Assembly: GCF_015223435.1 (NCBI RefSeq)
Contig: NZ_VHKO01000011.1
Span: 1-64,000, forward strand
Direction of reading: 5' to 3'
Source: Vibrio hibernica
GTDB lineage: Bacteria > Pseudomonadota > Gammaproteobacteria > Enterobacterales > Vibrionaceae
DNA length: 64,000 nt
The notes under the pieces are model-generated. The model had not been told where the DNA came from and ran no database searches. It was given only the letters and a program-made list of their open reading frames with translations. Positions 9,317 through 18,615 of the stretch are shown here, one piece after another (within the stretch, counting starts at the first letter, position 1; each line of letters opens with the position of its first letter). Both the position numbers and the translations under genes were made by a program.

Positions 9317-11176
9317 TTACTTCCTGAATCGACTTATCTGCTCTAACGCTTGTTGCAGGTATTGGTAGTTAGGTTGACCATCTTTAGGATGATTCGTGAT
9401 ATCCATAAACTGAGATTGACCCGTTGCTCCAACTTCGAGAATTGAATCGTGAGAAACCACACCATAGCCACTGTAACTTGAGGCCATAATCCATGGACGA
9501 TCTTGAGGTGTATCAAGTAGGTCAATGCCTGTCGAGTAATCGCTTATTTTATTTTCTACACCAAGGTAATTTTTTGCAATGGTTGGCGCGACATCTTCAT
9601 GGCTACTGAAATTATTACCCCAACCTTTTACGAAGTTTTCGGGGACTTTCGGACCAACCATAACAAATGGGACATGAGTTTGAGCTGGGGTAAAATTACC
9701 ATTATGTCCCCAGTAATTTAGTTTGTTGTCATTGAGCTCTTGTGCATGATCTCCCGTTATAACTACTAGAGTATTATCCAATTCACCGGTTGATTTTAAC
9801 TTATCCAAGACTTTCTTAGCTAAGCTATCAACAAAATGAACACTGGTTTTATAACGATTCATTAAAGGCTCTGGCTCTGGATCAGTATCATTGTCCAAGT
9901 TGAGGTAATTTAATGTTTTCAACATAGGTTGGTATTGATGTGGGTATCCTTCAGGGAAGTCATAGCCATGTGGTGCATCATAAAACAAGAATGAAAATGT
10001 TGGTTTTGATTTATTACGCTTGTCATACCATGAAAGCCAATCTTTTGTCAGATCAATATCACGAGCCGAAGGTGTTGATCCTTTTGAACCAATGCGTATG
10101 TTTTTCAGACTTGCAAACACTGTTTGATTAAATTCAGGAGCAGTTAATTTAGCTGAGGCAAATAGCCCAATTTGATAATCAAGTTGCTGTAGGCGATCTA
10201 TTAATACCGGTGCACGATGATTCGCTAAGAAACCATGCCAATACGTTCCAGGCAGACCATAGAACAAGCCAAAAATCCCGGTTCGAGTCGCATTCCCCGT
10301 TGAAATATGATTATAAAAGCGCTCACCTTTTTGTGAGAACGCCCAAAGGTTTGGTGTGTTATCAGCATTGAACGTATCTTCCCGCCAAGAATCAACCACC
10401 AAGAAAACAATATTAACTGGCTTTTCTACTGCTTTCGTTTTTAAAGGCGACAATGGGTAATTTAAGTCACTATTTCCTTTTAATGCCATCGATTTTTGGC
10501 GATCAACGGCTTGTTCATCAATCCAGCCATGTTTTCTCATAAAGCTATTTGCGGTTGCTGGCTGAAATAAAGGTAAATACTGCTTGATGATATTCACGGG
10601 TTGGTAAGCATAAGCCGACGCCCAAACATGGACACCATTAGTAAATAGCAGACAAACAAAAGTGAGGAATACGAACTTTCGGCCCAATCGTTTTTTCGTT
10701 AATGTTGGATTTTTCTCCATAAAGCTTATTAGCCAATACTGAAACAATACCAACCCGGTAACACTGACAATCGTCATCAGCCAAGTGATCAGAGGAAAAT
10801 CAACCACATCACCAGAAAATACAAGCTCCACAACAACGGCATTAATATGAAAACGATATTGTGCAAATACAAAGGTGTCAATCACCAAGCCTGCAAGTCC
10901 AACGGAGGCAATAATGGCAATCAGGCTACGACGAGCAAAAGTAGGTAACCATAATAAAGGAATAGTAATTAAACCAATTAGGGCAGCCAATAGCGCCATT
11001 TGGCTCCACGTTCCTGCCACAATAAAGCTAGTACTCAATCCGTCTTGAGGAAATGCTGGAAGGTACAAAAAATATCGAACTGCAATCAGCATTGCAATGA
11101 GTGCATTAATTAAAATAACCCAACCATGGCTATGTAATTTTTGTTTAAATGTCAGTGGAGACTTGTAAAAACTCAA
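9317..11176 (-). CDS. DUF3413 / sulfatase-fold inner-membrane protein (PbgA/YejM-like)
   Basis: A 619-residue protein with five hydrophobic segments in residues 18-190 (the DUF3413 region) and a periplasmic alkaline-phosphatase-superfamily domain from about 255. It resembles E. coli PbgA/YejM (also LapC). Unlike that protein as I recall it, this one keeps a full set of candidate metal and nucleophile residues: D262 (VVDSWRED), T297 (GNATRTG), D476-H477 (TGDHA) and H491 (WGHNGN). It may therefore be an active phospho-transferase on LPS. The start appears to be TTG at 11176 with AGG 6 nt upstream. An in-frame stop lies a short way upstream and I see no ATG. Confidence 0.88.
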   Translation of the reverse strand: MSFYKSPLTFKQKLHSHGWVILINALIAMLIAVRYFLYLPAFPQDGLSTSFIVAGTWSQMALLAALIGLITIPLLWLPTFARRSLIAIIASVGLAGLVIDTFVFAQYRFHINAVVVELVFSGDVVDFPLITWLMTIVSVTGLVLFQYWLISFMEKNPTLTKKRLGRKFVFLTFVCLLFTNGVHVWASAYAYQPVNIIKQYLPLFQPATANSFMRKHGWIDEQAVDRQKSMALKGNSDLNYPLSPLKTKAVEKPVNIVFLVVDSWREDTFNADNTPNLWAFSQKGERFYNHISTGNATRTGIFGLFYGLPGTYWHGFLANHRAPVLIDRLQQLDYQIGLFASAKLTAPEFNQTVFASLKNIRIGSKGSTPSARDIDLTKDWLSWYDKRNKSKPTFSFLFYDAPHGYDFPEGYPHQYQPMLKTLNYLNLDNDTDPEPEPLMNRYKTSVHFVDSLAKKVLDKLKSTGELDNTLVVITGDHAQELNDNKLNYWGHNGNFTPAQTHVPFVMVGPKVPENFVKGWGNNFSSHEDVAPTIAKNYLGVENKISDYSTGIDLLDTPQDRPWIMASSYSGYGVVSHDSILEVGATGQSQFMDITNHPKDGQPNYQYLQQALEQISRFRK

Positions 11177-11203
11177 ATGAAACCTGCTTATAATAAAAGT
11201 AGT

Positions 11204-11917
11204 TTAATCGGAATAACCCAATAGTAATGCTTGCCAATCAGACTCTTGATTCCAGTTAATCTGACGCTTTATTCGCTCTTTTTTAAACGAACGTAATAAT
11301 CGCTCAAGGTTATTTCTTTTCCAACTGAGACTATTGCCATTTTTTTCTATATGGCACTTATCAAAATCGATAATCCAAACTTTGTCATTTGTATCGACCA
11401 AAATATTATGAATATTCAAATCTGTATGATTCACATTAGCTTGATGTAATTTTTTTACTTCCTGACCAATTTTTCTATACAAAGTAGGCCCGATTGAACC
11501 TAATTGTAATCGCTTAACTAAGTCTTGTGCATTGGGGATTTTTTGAGTCAGAATATCTGCTTGATAGCAGCACCATTTTTTCATCGCTCGTGCGGCGATC
11601 GGTTGAGGAACATGGACGCCTTGTTTGATTAAATGTTCAAGTAAAATAAATTCTTGAAAGCTCCTTGTTTTTTCCCAACCTGTAAACCAATAAGTATCAC
11701 TAATGATTTTTCCAAATAATCCACCACGTCGATAATGCCGTAGTGCTGCTGGCATTTGCTCTGTCTGTACAAACCAGGTAATTCCACGCCCTTGTGCAGA
11801 TCCAATTATTTTTCCGATTCGCTTCCAATATTCTGGATCAAAACACGAATCCATAGAGCCTAAAAATAGCGCTTCATTATACCAAGCTTTACTGCTTGCC
11901 GTTTCTAATACTTTCAT
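11204..11917 (-). CDS. kdkA: 3-deoxy-D-manno-octulosonic acid kinase
   Basis: KdkA phosphorylates the single Kdo of the inner core in Vibrio, Haemophilus and relatives. The 237-residue protein has the eukaryote-like kinase core of the WaaP/KdkA family. HTDLNIHNIL (164-173) is the catalytic loop with D166 and N171, and DFDKC (184-188) is the metal-binding motif. YRRGGLFG (62-69) is the N-lobe glycine region. It is the first gene of the minus-strand core operon and faces the LtaS-like gene across a 122-nt divergent region. The adjacent WaaA supplies its substrate. Confidence 0.94.
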   Translation of the reverse strand: MKVLETASSKAWYNEALFLGSMDSCFDPEYWKRIGKIIGSAQGRGITWFVQTEQMPAALRHYRRGGLFGKIISDTYWFTGWEKTRSFQEFILLEHLIKQGVHVPQPIAARAMKKWCCYQADILTQKIPNAQDLVKRLQLGSIGPTLYRKIGQEVKKLHQANVNHTDLNIHNILVDTNDKVWIIDFDKCHIEKNGNSLSWKRNNLERLLRSFKKERIKRQINWNQESDWQALLLGYSD

Positions 11918-12039
11918 AAAACCAATATTCAGTTATTGAGGAACTTCGGCCCAAACACCATGCTTTAATCGCTATCAATTCATCGACAAAATAATCAATA
12001 TTCTATAAAATGCGCATAACTATTTTAGGGTAGAAAGAC

Positions 12040-14019
12040 ATGTTTAGAATCCACTTCATTCAAAATTTACGTCAGATAATCATTGCAATTTCAATCTCAA
12101 CTTTTGTTCTTGGTTTGGCCAGAGTTACATTCTTGTTTAACATCACTAATGTTAATGAGTTATTGCAGTATACACAGGATTTCTGGCTATCAACAGTGGT
12201 CGGCTTACGCTTTGATTTAAAAGTTTCTGTTATCGCTTTTATGCCATTATTTCTCTTAGGTTGTATTAGCGCAAATGATGAACGATGGCAGCGTCGATAC
12301 GATTCTATAAGCCAATATTACTCGGCTATTATTTTCTTTCTTTTGGTCGCATTCTCCATCGGGAATTATTATTTCTATAAAACTTATGGTAATTTTTTCG
12401 ATGTCTTTATGTTTGGTTTTATTGATGACGATACCCAAGCAGTTGCAATCAGTATGTGGCAGGACTATCCGGTTTTACGCTCAGTATTCTTTGCTATTTT
12501 CATTGCCATACTCAGTTTGTACCTACTTAGAAAAGCGAATAAGTCCTTATCTACCACAATATCATCCACTCCATCTAAAACCCGAGTATCTATTACTGCG
12601 TTGATTAGTGTTTTAGTTTTTTTCTTGTTAGCTCGTGGGGCTTTAGGGGCATTTCCTTTAGGTCGATATGATGCCAATATATCCAGCTTCATACCATTAA
12701 ATAAAGTGACTCCAAATGCTTTTATGGCAATGGATTGGGCTCGTAAAGATCATAAAAAAGAAGAAAGCTTCCTTCCTGTTGATAGCTTAGAATTAACGAA
12801 TCAAATGAGAAAAGTGATCGGTAAAGATACACCTGTTTATCATACTCCGAAGAATGACTATTTGGCTAAAAATAAGCCTAATGTTTTTGTCGTTTTAATG
12901 GAAAGCATGGGGACTAACTACCTTATTGACGATGATAAAAACAGTAATGATCTATTGGGCTCTTTGCGTCATCAGTTCAATGAAGATTTCACTTTCAAGC
13001 GTTTTCAAGCGGGTACTAGTGGTACTTGGACCAGCATTATGATGATGTTAACTCAAAGCAATCATGCTTCTATTAGCCAATCATCATATAAAAAGATAAA
13101 ACTCGATAGCCTTGCAACCATTCCATATAAAAATGCAGGCTATGAAATAAGCTTTATTTATGCAGGTGATAGTGGCTGGAGAAATGCGGGAGAATATTTA
13201 CGCTATCAAGGGTTTGATCATTTTTATGATGAAGCGGCTATTTTATCTCAGTACCCTGAAGCTAAAAAGACACAATCAGAATGGGGATTGGCGGATGAAT
13301 ATGCCTTTAAATTTGCTCACCACATATTAGAAACAGCAAAAAAACCGCAGATGATATTTATGATGTCATTAACCAATCATCCCCCTTATAAACTACCAAA
13401 CACTTATCAACCGAAACCAGTACGTTTAACCCAACGGTTGAAGGACAATATAAGTAATAGTGCTGCAGAGGCTTTAACGTCAGAAGAAACCTACCAATAT
13501 GCAAGTAATTCATTAGGGAACTTCATTGAGTCGATCAAACATTCAAAACTGAGTGATAACACCCTGATTGCTGCATCTGGCGATCACCATATGCGTAACA
13601 TTAAAATGGACTTAAAAAATGAGTTCGCTATAAGCTATGGCGTGCCCTTTTATCTGCATATCCCTAAAAAAATCCTACAACAAGTTCCGCATAAATATGT
13701 AAAAAACAGAATCGGTTCACATCGAGATATATTCCCAACACTGTATAATTTTAGCTTGTCTGATACTCAATACATCACCCTGGGTGGTCAAAATTTATTG
13801 AGCATTCAAGCTGTCGATAATATTGGCTATAATGAAACACATGTCATCAATTCAAGTGGCGCTTATTCGAAAAGCCGACCACAAGAGCTTTATCTTTGGA
13901 ATGATGATCTTATACATACGAAGCCTGTAGCCGTAAATAATCCCGATCCCAACTTTATAAGTGATTATGATAAATTACAGGACATGTATATTCGCTCTTT
14001 ACTCAATCAAAAAAAATAG
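12040..14019 (+). CDS. LtaS-like sulfatase-fold membrane transferase
   Basis: A 659-residue protein with about five N-terminal membrane helices (within 1-215) and a periplasmic LtaS-type alkaline-phosphatase domain. The metal and nucleophile motifs are visible: VVLMESMG (E near 288), AGTSGTWTSI with the catalytic Thr near 330, and ASGDHHMRN near 512-520. Family members move phosphoglycerol or phosphoethanolamine groups from phospholipids to envelope glycans. In this LPS setting a core- or lipid A-modifying phospho-transferase is the simplest reading, but the transferred group is not known. It opens the plus-strand LPS run, divergent from kdkA, and a putative hairpin terminator follows it. Confidence 0.85.
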   Translation: MFRIHFIQNLRQIIIAISISTFVLGLARVTFLFNITNVNELLQYTQDFWLSTVVGLRFDLKVSVIAFMPLFLLGCISANDERWQRRYDSISQYYSAIIFFLLVAFSIGNYYFYKTYGNFFDVFMFGFIDDDTQAVAISMWQDYPVLRSVFFAIFIAILSLYLLRKANKSLSTTISSTPSKTRVSITALISVLVFFLLARGALGAFPLGRYDANISSFIPLNKVTPNAFMAMDWARKDHKKEESFLPVDSLELTNQMRKVIGKDTPVYHTPKNDYLAKNKPNVFVVLMESMGTNYLIDDDKNSNDLLGSLRHQFNEDFTFKRFQAGTSGTWTSIMMMLTQSNHASISQSSYKKIKLDSLATIPYKNAGYEISFIYAGDSGWRNAGEYLRYQGFDHFYDEAAILSQYPEAKKTQSEWGLADEYAFKFAHHILETAKKPQMIFMMSLTNHPPYKLPNTYQPKPVRLTQRLKDNISNSAAEALTSEETYQYASNSLGNFIESIKHSKLSDNTLIAASGDHHMRNIKMDLKNEFAISYGVPFYLHIPKKILQQVPHKYVKNRIGSHRDIFPTLYNFSLSDTQYITLGGQNLLSIQAVDNIGYNETHVINSSGAYSKSRPQELYLWNDDLIHTKPVAVNNPDPNFISDYDKLQDMYIRSLLNQKK

Positions 14020-14024
14020 GCCTT

Positions 14025-14073
14025 TAAACCTTAACCGAACTAATTAGTTTGGTGATATGGGTTTATTTTTTCA
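14025..14073 (+). terminator. Putative terminator after the LtaS-like gene
   Basis: ACCGAAC (14034-14040) pairs with GTTTGGT (14047-14053), allowing one G-T pair. An outer AAACC/GGGTTT pair encloses it, and the sequence then runs into TTTATTTTTTC. The loop is short and AT-rich, so this is only a reasonable candidate. Confidence 0.45.
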
Positions 14074-14097
14074 TACTGTTAGGACATTGGTTTTATT

Positions 14098-15168
14098 ATG
14101 CCCCTTTTTACTACCGCGCCAAATTCTATCTGTATCTTACGTTTATCCGCTATTGGTGATGTATGTAATACAATAGCAGCAGTACAATGCATTCAACGTC
14201 AATGGCCAACAACTAAGATCACTTGGATAACCAGCAAAATAGAATCTCAATTAATTCATGACCTCCCAAATGTTAATGTTGTGATTTTCAATAAAAAAGA
14301 AGGGATTAAGGGCTATTTATCTCTATGGAGACAACTTAAGGCCGAAAAATTTGATGCTTTGCTACACATGCAATATGCTCTAAGAGCAAGTATTGCAACG
14401 TTAGGAATAAACGCTAAATATAAACTAGGATTTGATGCTAAACGTAGCCAAGATTTTCAAACTTGGTTTACCAATGTTAAGGTCCCCTCTCCTCAAGCAC
14501 CACACGTTTTAGATGGGCTGCTTGCTTTTGTAACCACGCTTGGTGTTATAGATACAACGCCTATTTGGTCTATTCCTTATACCGATGAAGACAACCAGTG
14601 GGCTAAACAATACCTTATTGACCCAAATGATTTATCGAAACATAAAAACTTGATTATAGTTCCCGCTGCCAGTAAAGCTTATAAAAACTGGACGCCTGAA
14701 GGCTACGTTGCAGTAATTAAGCATGCTCAACATTTAGGTTGGAATGTTATTCTAGCCGGCAGCCCCGCACAGATAGAGTTAGACTTAGCTGAAAGCATCC
14801 AATCACAAGTTTTTAATGTGACTAATTTAGTCGGCAAAAGCAGCATAAAACAAATGCTCGCTCTTATTGATAATGCTGATTTAGTCATAGCACCAGATAC
14901 AGGGCCAACCCATATGGCTAATGCTATGAGCACACCAGTTATTGGCTTATATGCTCACCATAACCCCCAAAGAACAGGTCCTTATCAATATCGTGATTTT
15001 ATAGTTTCAGCTTATAAGCAAGCTATCGCGATGGAACATAATCATACAATTGATAAGTTACCATGGCGGACTAGAGTTAAAAATAAAGATGCTATGACTT
15101 TTATATCTAGCGAGTCTGTTATAGCTATGTTTGATAAAATAACTAGCACATTAAAAATAACCGATTAA
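14098..15168 (+). CDS. Family 9 glycosyltransferase, heptosyltransferase I type
   Basis: A 356-residue GT9 protein. The N-terminus ICILRLSAIGDVCNT (about 11-25) has the conserved Asp of ADP-heptose transferases. The C-terminal donor motif is VIAPDTGPTHMANAM (about 263-277). It differs from WaaF and is closest in style to the OpsX/WaaC group that adds the first heptose to Kdo. OpsX-type enzymes act on phosphorylated Kdo, which fits KdkA in this cluster. I infer heptosyltransferase I activity. A third-heptose transferase (WaaQ-like) is the main alternative. Confidence 0.82.
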   Translation: MPLFTTAPNSICILRLSAIGDVCNTIAAVQCIQRQWPTTKITWITSKIESQLIHDLPNVNVVIFNKKEGIKGYLSLWRQLKAEKFDALLHMQYALRASIATLGINAKYKLGFDAKRSQDFQTWFTNVKVPSPQAPHVLDGLLAFVTTLGVIDTTPIWSIPYTDEDNQWAKQYLIDPNDLSKHKNLIIVPAASKAYKNWTPEGYVAVIKHAQHLGWNVILAGSPAQIELDLAESIQSQVFNVTNLVGKSSIKQMLALIDNADLVIAPDTGPTHMANAMSTPVIGLYAHHNPQRTGPYQYRDFIVSAYKQAIAMEHNHTIDKLPWRTRVKNKDAMTFISSESVIAMFDKITSTLKITD

Positions 15169-15203
15169 TTACCGATTTTTTTAAACTTTAATAGGCATAA
15201 TTT

Positions 15204-15986
15204 ATGATCACTGGCGTTGTTATTACTCTTAACGAATCTAGAAATATAAAAGAGTGCATTGAGTCACTACAGCAAGTTTGTTCTGAGATTATTATTGTCG
15301 ATTCAGAAAGTACCGATGGCACAGTTAAAATTGCAGAAAGCCTTGGAGCAAAAGTCATTCATCAACCTTATTTAGGCGACGGCATTCAAAAAAATGTAGG
15401 CTTAGATTATTCCAGCAACGATTGGATCCTAAGTTTAGATGCAGATGAGCGGCTAACACCGGAAGCCGTAATCGCAATCCAAGCGCTTAATCTAGAAACC
15501 ACAAAGCATGATGCGTTTGCTCTTCGGCGCCGTAATTACATCGGTAGCCGTTGGATCAAACAATGTGGTTGGTATCCAGATTTCTGCATCCGCTTATACA
15601 ACAAAAATAAAACGCGGTTTGCTGCTGTTAAACAACATGCTGCCGTTCAAGCCAGTAACCCCGATCGTTTGGACGCCGATATTATTCATTATTCATTTGA
15701 AGATATTGGTCAGCTGTTTGCGAAACCAGGCCGTAACTTTAGTGGTCGCGCAGCCAAAATCATGTATGAGAAAGGCAAGCGAGCGAATTCGCTTTCACCG
15801 TTTACTCATGGTATCAATGCATTTATTCGCAAGTACTTCTTTCAAAAAGGTTTTTTAGGTGGCGTTGATGGAATGACCGTTGCATTAAGCTCTGGTCTTA
15901 ACAGCTACTTAAAGTATGCAAAACTTTTAGAGTTTCAGCGCGATCCCAAAGTATTAGAAAAAGCTGACTTTAAAAAAGTTTGGTAA
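15204..15986 (+). CDS. waaE: WaaE/KdtX-like beta-1,4-glucosyltransferase (GT2)
   Basis: A 260-residue GT2 protein of the compact LgtF/WaaE/KdtX type, which adds glucose to O-4 of heptose I. It starts ITGVVITLNESRNIKEC. IIIVDSESTDGT (about 31-42) is the nucleotide motif, SLDADERLTPE (about 77-87) holds the DxD, and RRRNYIGSRWIKQCGWYPD lies in the middle. A basic C-terminal half without membrane helices suggests peripheral membrane binding. It sits between a GT9 heptosyltransferase and a GT4 and upstream of coaD, where kdtX-type genes are often found in enterobacteria. Confidence 0.8.
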   Translation: MITGVVITLNESRNIKECIESLQQVCSEIIIVDSESTDGTVKIAESLGAKVIHQPYLGDGIQKNVGLDYSSNDWILSLDADERLTPEAVIAIQALNLETTKHDAFALRRRNYIGSRWIKQCGWYPDFCIRLYNKNKTRFAAVKQHAAVQASNPDRLDADIIHYSFEDIGQLFAKPGRNFSGRAAKIMYEKGKRANSLSPFTHGINAFIRKYFFQKGFLGGVDGMTVALSSGLNSYLKYAKLLEFQRDPKVLEKADFKKVW

Positions 15987-16017
15987 GTTCGCTCGTTAAA
16001 AGGTTAATCCGAAGATT

Positions 16018-17052
16018 ATGAAAATTTGTCACGTCAATCTTGCTTCTGGCTTTAGCGGTGGTGAACGTCAAACTTTGCAGCTGATCAAACAACAGGTAAG
16101 TGAAGGTTATCAACTCACAGTGGTTATGAATCCTAAAAGTGAGCTGGTAGAGGAAGTGAGGAAGCTTGGTTGCCAAATTATTCTTGCCACTCACTTCACC
16201 AAATCACACAGCAAAAGCATTACTCAAGATTGCATTGCTATTCATGTGCATGAAGGGCGAGCTATTTATTGGGCTCTAATACAACATCTATTGTATAACA
16301 TCCCTTATATTGTGACGCGAAGAATTGATAATCCAATGAAGGATAAGTGGTTATCGAAACTAGCTTATCGTAAAGCCTCTGCCTTAATCGGATTAAGTAG
16401 AGAAATCGTCACTAGAATATCTGAATTTAATCCGTTAAATAAGATTCACAAAATACCAAGTTCTCCTGTTCACTACGCTATTGATCAAAATAAAGTGGAT
16501 GAAATATCGAGCCGTTATCGTGGCAAGTTCATCGTCATCCATGCTGCAAATATGCTGAAACATAAGGGATTTGATGTCACTGTTGCTGCTGCAAAAAAAC
16601 TTAACGTCCAAAACCCAAGGGTTCAATTTTTATTACTTGGAGATGGGCCTGAAAGAGAGAAATTAGAAAAAGAAGCAGCAGGACTAACCAATATTCAATT
16701 CATGGGTAAACAACGTGATATGGGAAATTGGTTTGCAGCCGCTGACTTACTTATTCACCCTTCTTATTCGGAAGGTTTAGGTTCGGTCATTCTTGAAGCA
16801 ATGGGTGCGGGTCTACCGGTTATTGGTTCCAATGCCGGCGGTATACCCGATATTATTGAGCATGAGAAATCTGGCCTTTTATGTGAAGCGGGTAATTCTC
16901 AACAACTTGCTCAATGCATCGATCGCGTAGAAAATGATAAAGCACTGCGTCTTCAGCTACAAAAAGGTGGTAAAGAAAAGCTAAAGCAGTTTGATATCGC
17001 TTATACCGCTTCTTTGTACAAAGATATCTATACCCAAGTTGCAACCAAATAA
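16018..17052 (+). CDS. Family 4 glycosyltransferase
   Basis: A 344-residue GT-B enzyme. The N-terminal GGERQTLQL loop (about 15-23) binds the acceptor side. The C-terminal donor domain contains HAANMLKHKGFDV (about 178-190), LLGDGPEREKLE (about 206-217) and the E-x7-E motif in YSEGLGSVILEAMGAG (about 249-264). No signal peptide is present. It lies 31 nt after the WaaE-like gene and 16 nt before coaD. It is probably a core glycosyltransferase, with sugar and linkage unassigned. Confidence 0.86.
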   Translation: MKICHVNLASGFSGGERQTLQLIKQQVSEGYQLTVVMNPKSELVEEVRKLGCQIILATHFTKSHSKSITQDCIAIHVHEGRAIYWALIQHLLYNIPYIVTRRIDNPMKDKWLSKLAYRKASALIGLSREIVTRISEFNPLNKIHKIPSSPVHYAIDQNKVDEISSRYRGKFIVIHAANMLKHKGFDVTVAAAKKLNVQNPRVQFLLLGDGPEREKLEKEAAGLTNIQFMGKQRDMGNWFAAADLLIHPSYSEGLGSVILEAMGAGLPVIGSNAGGIPDIIEHEKSGLLCEAGNSQQLAQCIDRVENDKALRLQLQKGGKEKLKQFDIAYTASLYKDIYTQVATK

Positions 17053-17068
17053 TATAAATGGATAGAGC

Positions 17069-17575
17069 ATGACTAAACTAACCACTAAAGCGATTTATCC
17101 TGGTACGTTTGATCCGATCACTAATGGGCATTTTGATTTAATCAAACGCAGTGCTCGCTTGTTTGATCATGTCATTGTTGCCATTGCAGAAAGCCCAAGT
17201 AAAAATACCATGTTTAATCTGCAAGAACGGGTTGATATGGTGACAGAAGTGACTAAACATCTAAAGAACGTCACTGTTATTGGATTTTCCGGCTTACTGG
17301 TGGATTTTGCCAGGCAGCAAAAAACCGATATTTTAATTCGTGGGCTTCGTACCACTATTGATTATGAGTACGAATTTGGCTTAACCAGCATGTATAAAAA
17401 GCTCATGCCAGAACTAGAAAGCGTCTTCTTGACCCCAACCGAAGAGTTCGCCTTTTTATCCTCGACGATTGTGCGAGAAGTTGCGATCCATGGTGGTGAT
17501 GTTAAACAGTTTCTTCATTCGTATGTCGCTCAAAAAATCAAAAGTAAACTCTCACAAAAAGATAGATATCTATGA
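17069..17575 (+). CDS. coaD: Phosphopantetheine adenylyltransferase
   Basis: CoaD makes dephospho-CoA from ATP and 4'-phosphopantetheine, the penultimate step of coenzyme A synthesis. The 168-residue protein carries the nucleotidyltransferase motif [10 protein letters not shown] (12-21), a central RGLRT and the C-terminal FLSSTIVRE (about 128-136). As in many proteobacteria it sits in the LPS cluster near waaA. Its stop overlaps the start of the next gene as ATGA, so it is co-translated with a sugar-transferase gene of unrelated function. Confidence 0.97.
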   Translation: MTKLTTKAIYPGTFDPITNGHFDLIKRSARLFDHVIVAIAESPSKNTMFNLQERVDMVTEVTKHLKNVTVIGFSGLLVDFARQQKTDILIRGLRTTIDYEYEFGLTSMYKKLMPELESVFLTPTEEFAFLSSTIVREVAIHGGDVKQFLHSYVAQKIKSKLSQKDRYL

Positions 17576-18615
17576 AATTTTCTAAACAGATCAAATCATT
17601 AGATAGAAGAATAGCTACGTTAAGAAAATATTCTTCCACGATTAATAAACTATATAATCATATTTTAAATATTAATATTAATCATAGTTTTCATTCGGAA
17701 GTACAAAAAAATAAATTAGCAGAGAATGCAAACCAATCAATAAATAAGCTATTAGAACCAACAAAAATTCTAAGAAACAATAATAACATCCCTAAAATCA
17801 TTTGGATTTTTTGGGATTCAGGTTTCGATAATGCACCAGATGTTGTGCACAAAAGTGTGTATTCTTGGAAAGAAATGAATCCTGATTATGAAGTAAAATT
17901 ATTGAGCAATGACAATCTTGATAAATACCTAGATTTTGATTTCAACTGTATGTTTTATCTATCAAGTATACATTGCTTACCTGCCATAAAGTCAGATATT
18001 TTACGTCTATATCTTTTAAGTAAGTATGGTGGCGTTTGGGCTGATGCGACTACTTTTTGCTTACAGCCTTTATCTTTTTGGTTAAAAGAAGCTTCTAGCT
18101 ATTGTGGTTTATTCACCTTCAGGCATAAATACAATAACACTCGTCCAATTGAAGTCTGGTTTATCGCCTCCTCCAAAGCTTCCCCTATTATTAATAATAC
18201 ATTAGCAAAAATCGTAGATTATATTTTCAAATCAAGGGAATATTCTTTGTTTATATCTGGAAAGCTATCGCTTATCAGTAATACTTTGATAGGAGATGAT
18301 GTACCTCAAAACTCACAAACTATAATCAATGCTGAAAAACTAGGATTTATGCCTTACTTCTCTACTGGTTATTTCTTTTATGAATCTCTGGAAGAGCATT
18401 TGTCTTCTGAAAAACTGTCTATTTTTTTGCGTTCAACCAATGATATAAAAATCACAAATAATCATGCTTTAACAAAAGATGATTTTAATATTTTTTCTCA
18501 TTCATTAGTTTCCAAACAAACTTATACCAACAGCTATATGGAAAGTGCTCTATATAAAACACGATTGCAGTATCTATACTCTCAACTTGAATCAAAAAGT
18601 GATGTAAAATGTTAA
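17572..18615 (+). CDS. GT32 / capsular-synthesis-type glycosyltransferase
   Basis: A 347-residue protein with the Caps_synth/GT32 core. [12 protein letters not shown] (about 75-86) is the substrate-entry motif, [17 protein letters not shown] (about 137-153) the sugar-DXD helix, and VWADATT (154-160) the metal-binding region in place of a strict DxD. The N-terminal 70 residues are basic and Asn-rich. Family members transfer sugars to capsule or LPS. The gene overlaps coaD by 4 nt and the YrbL-like gene by 7 nt. It is far more AT-rich than coaD, which suggests a late insertion between coaD and mutM. Confidence 0.82.
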   Translation: MKFSKQIKSLDRRIATLRKYSSTINKLYNHILNININHSFHSEVQKNKLAENANQSINKLLEPTKILRNNNNIPKIIWIFWDSGFDNAPDVVHKSVYSWKEMNPDYEVKLLSNDNLDKYLDFDFNCMFYLSSIHCLPAIKSDILRLYLLSKYGGVWADATTFCLQPLSFWLKEASSYCGLFTFRHKYNNTRPIEVWFIASSKASPIINNTLAKIVDYIFKSREYSLFISGKLSLISNTLIGDDVPQNSQTIINAEKLGFMPYFSTGYFFYESLEEHLSSEKLSIFLRSTNDIKITNNHALTKDDFNIFSHSLVSKQTYTNSYMESALYKTRLQYLYSQLESKSDVKC

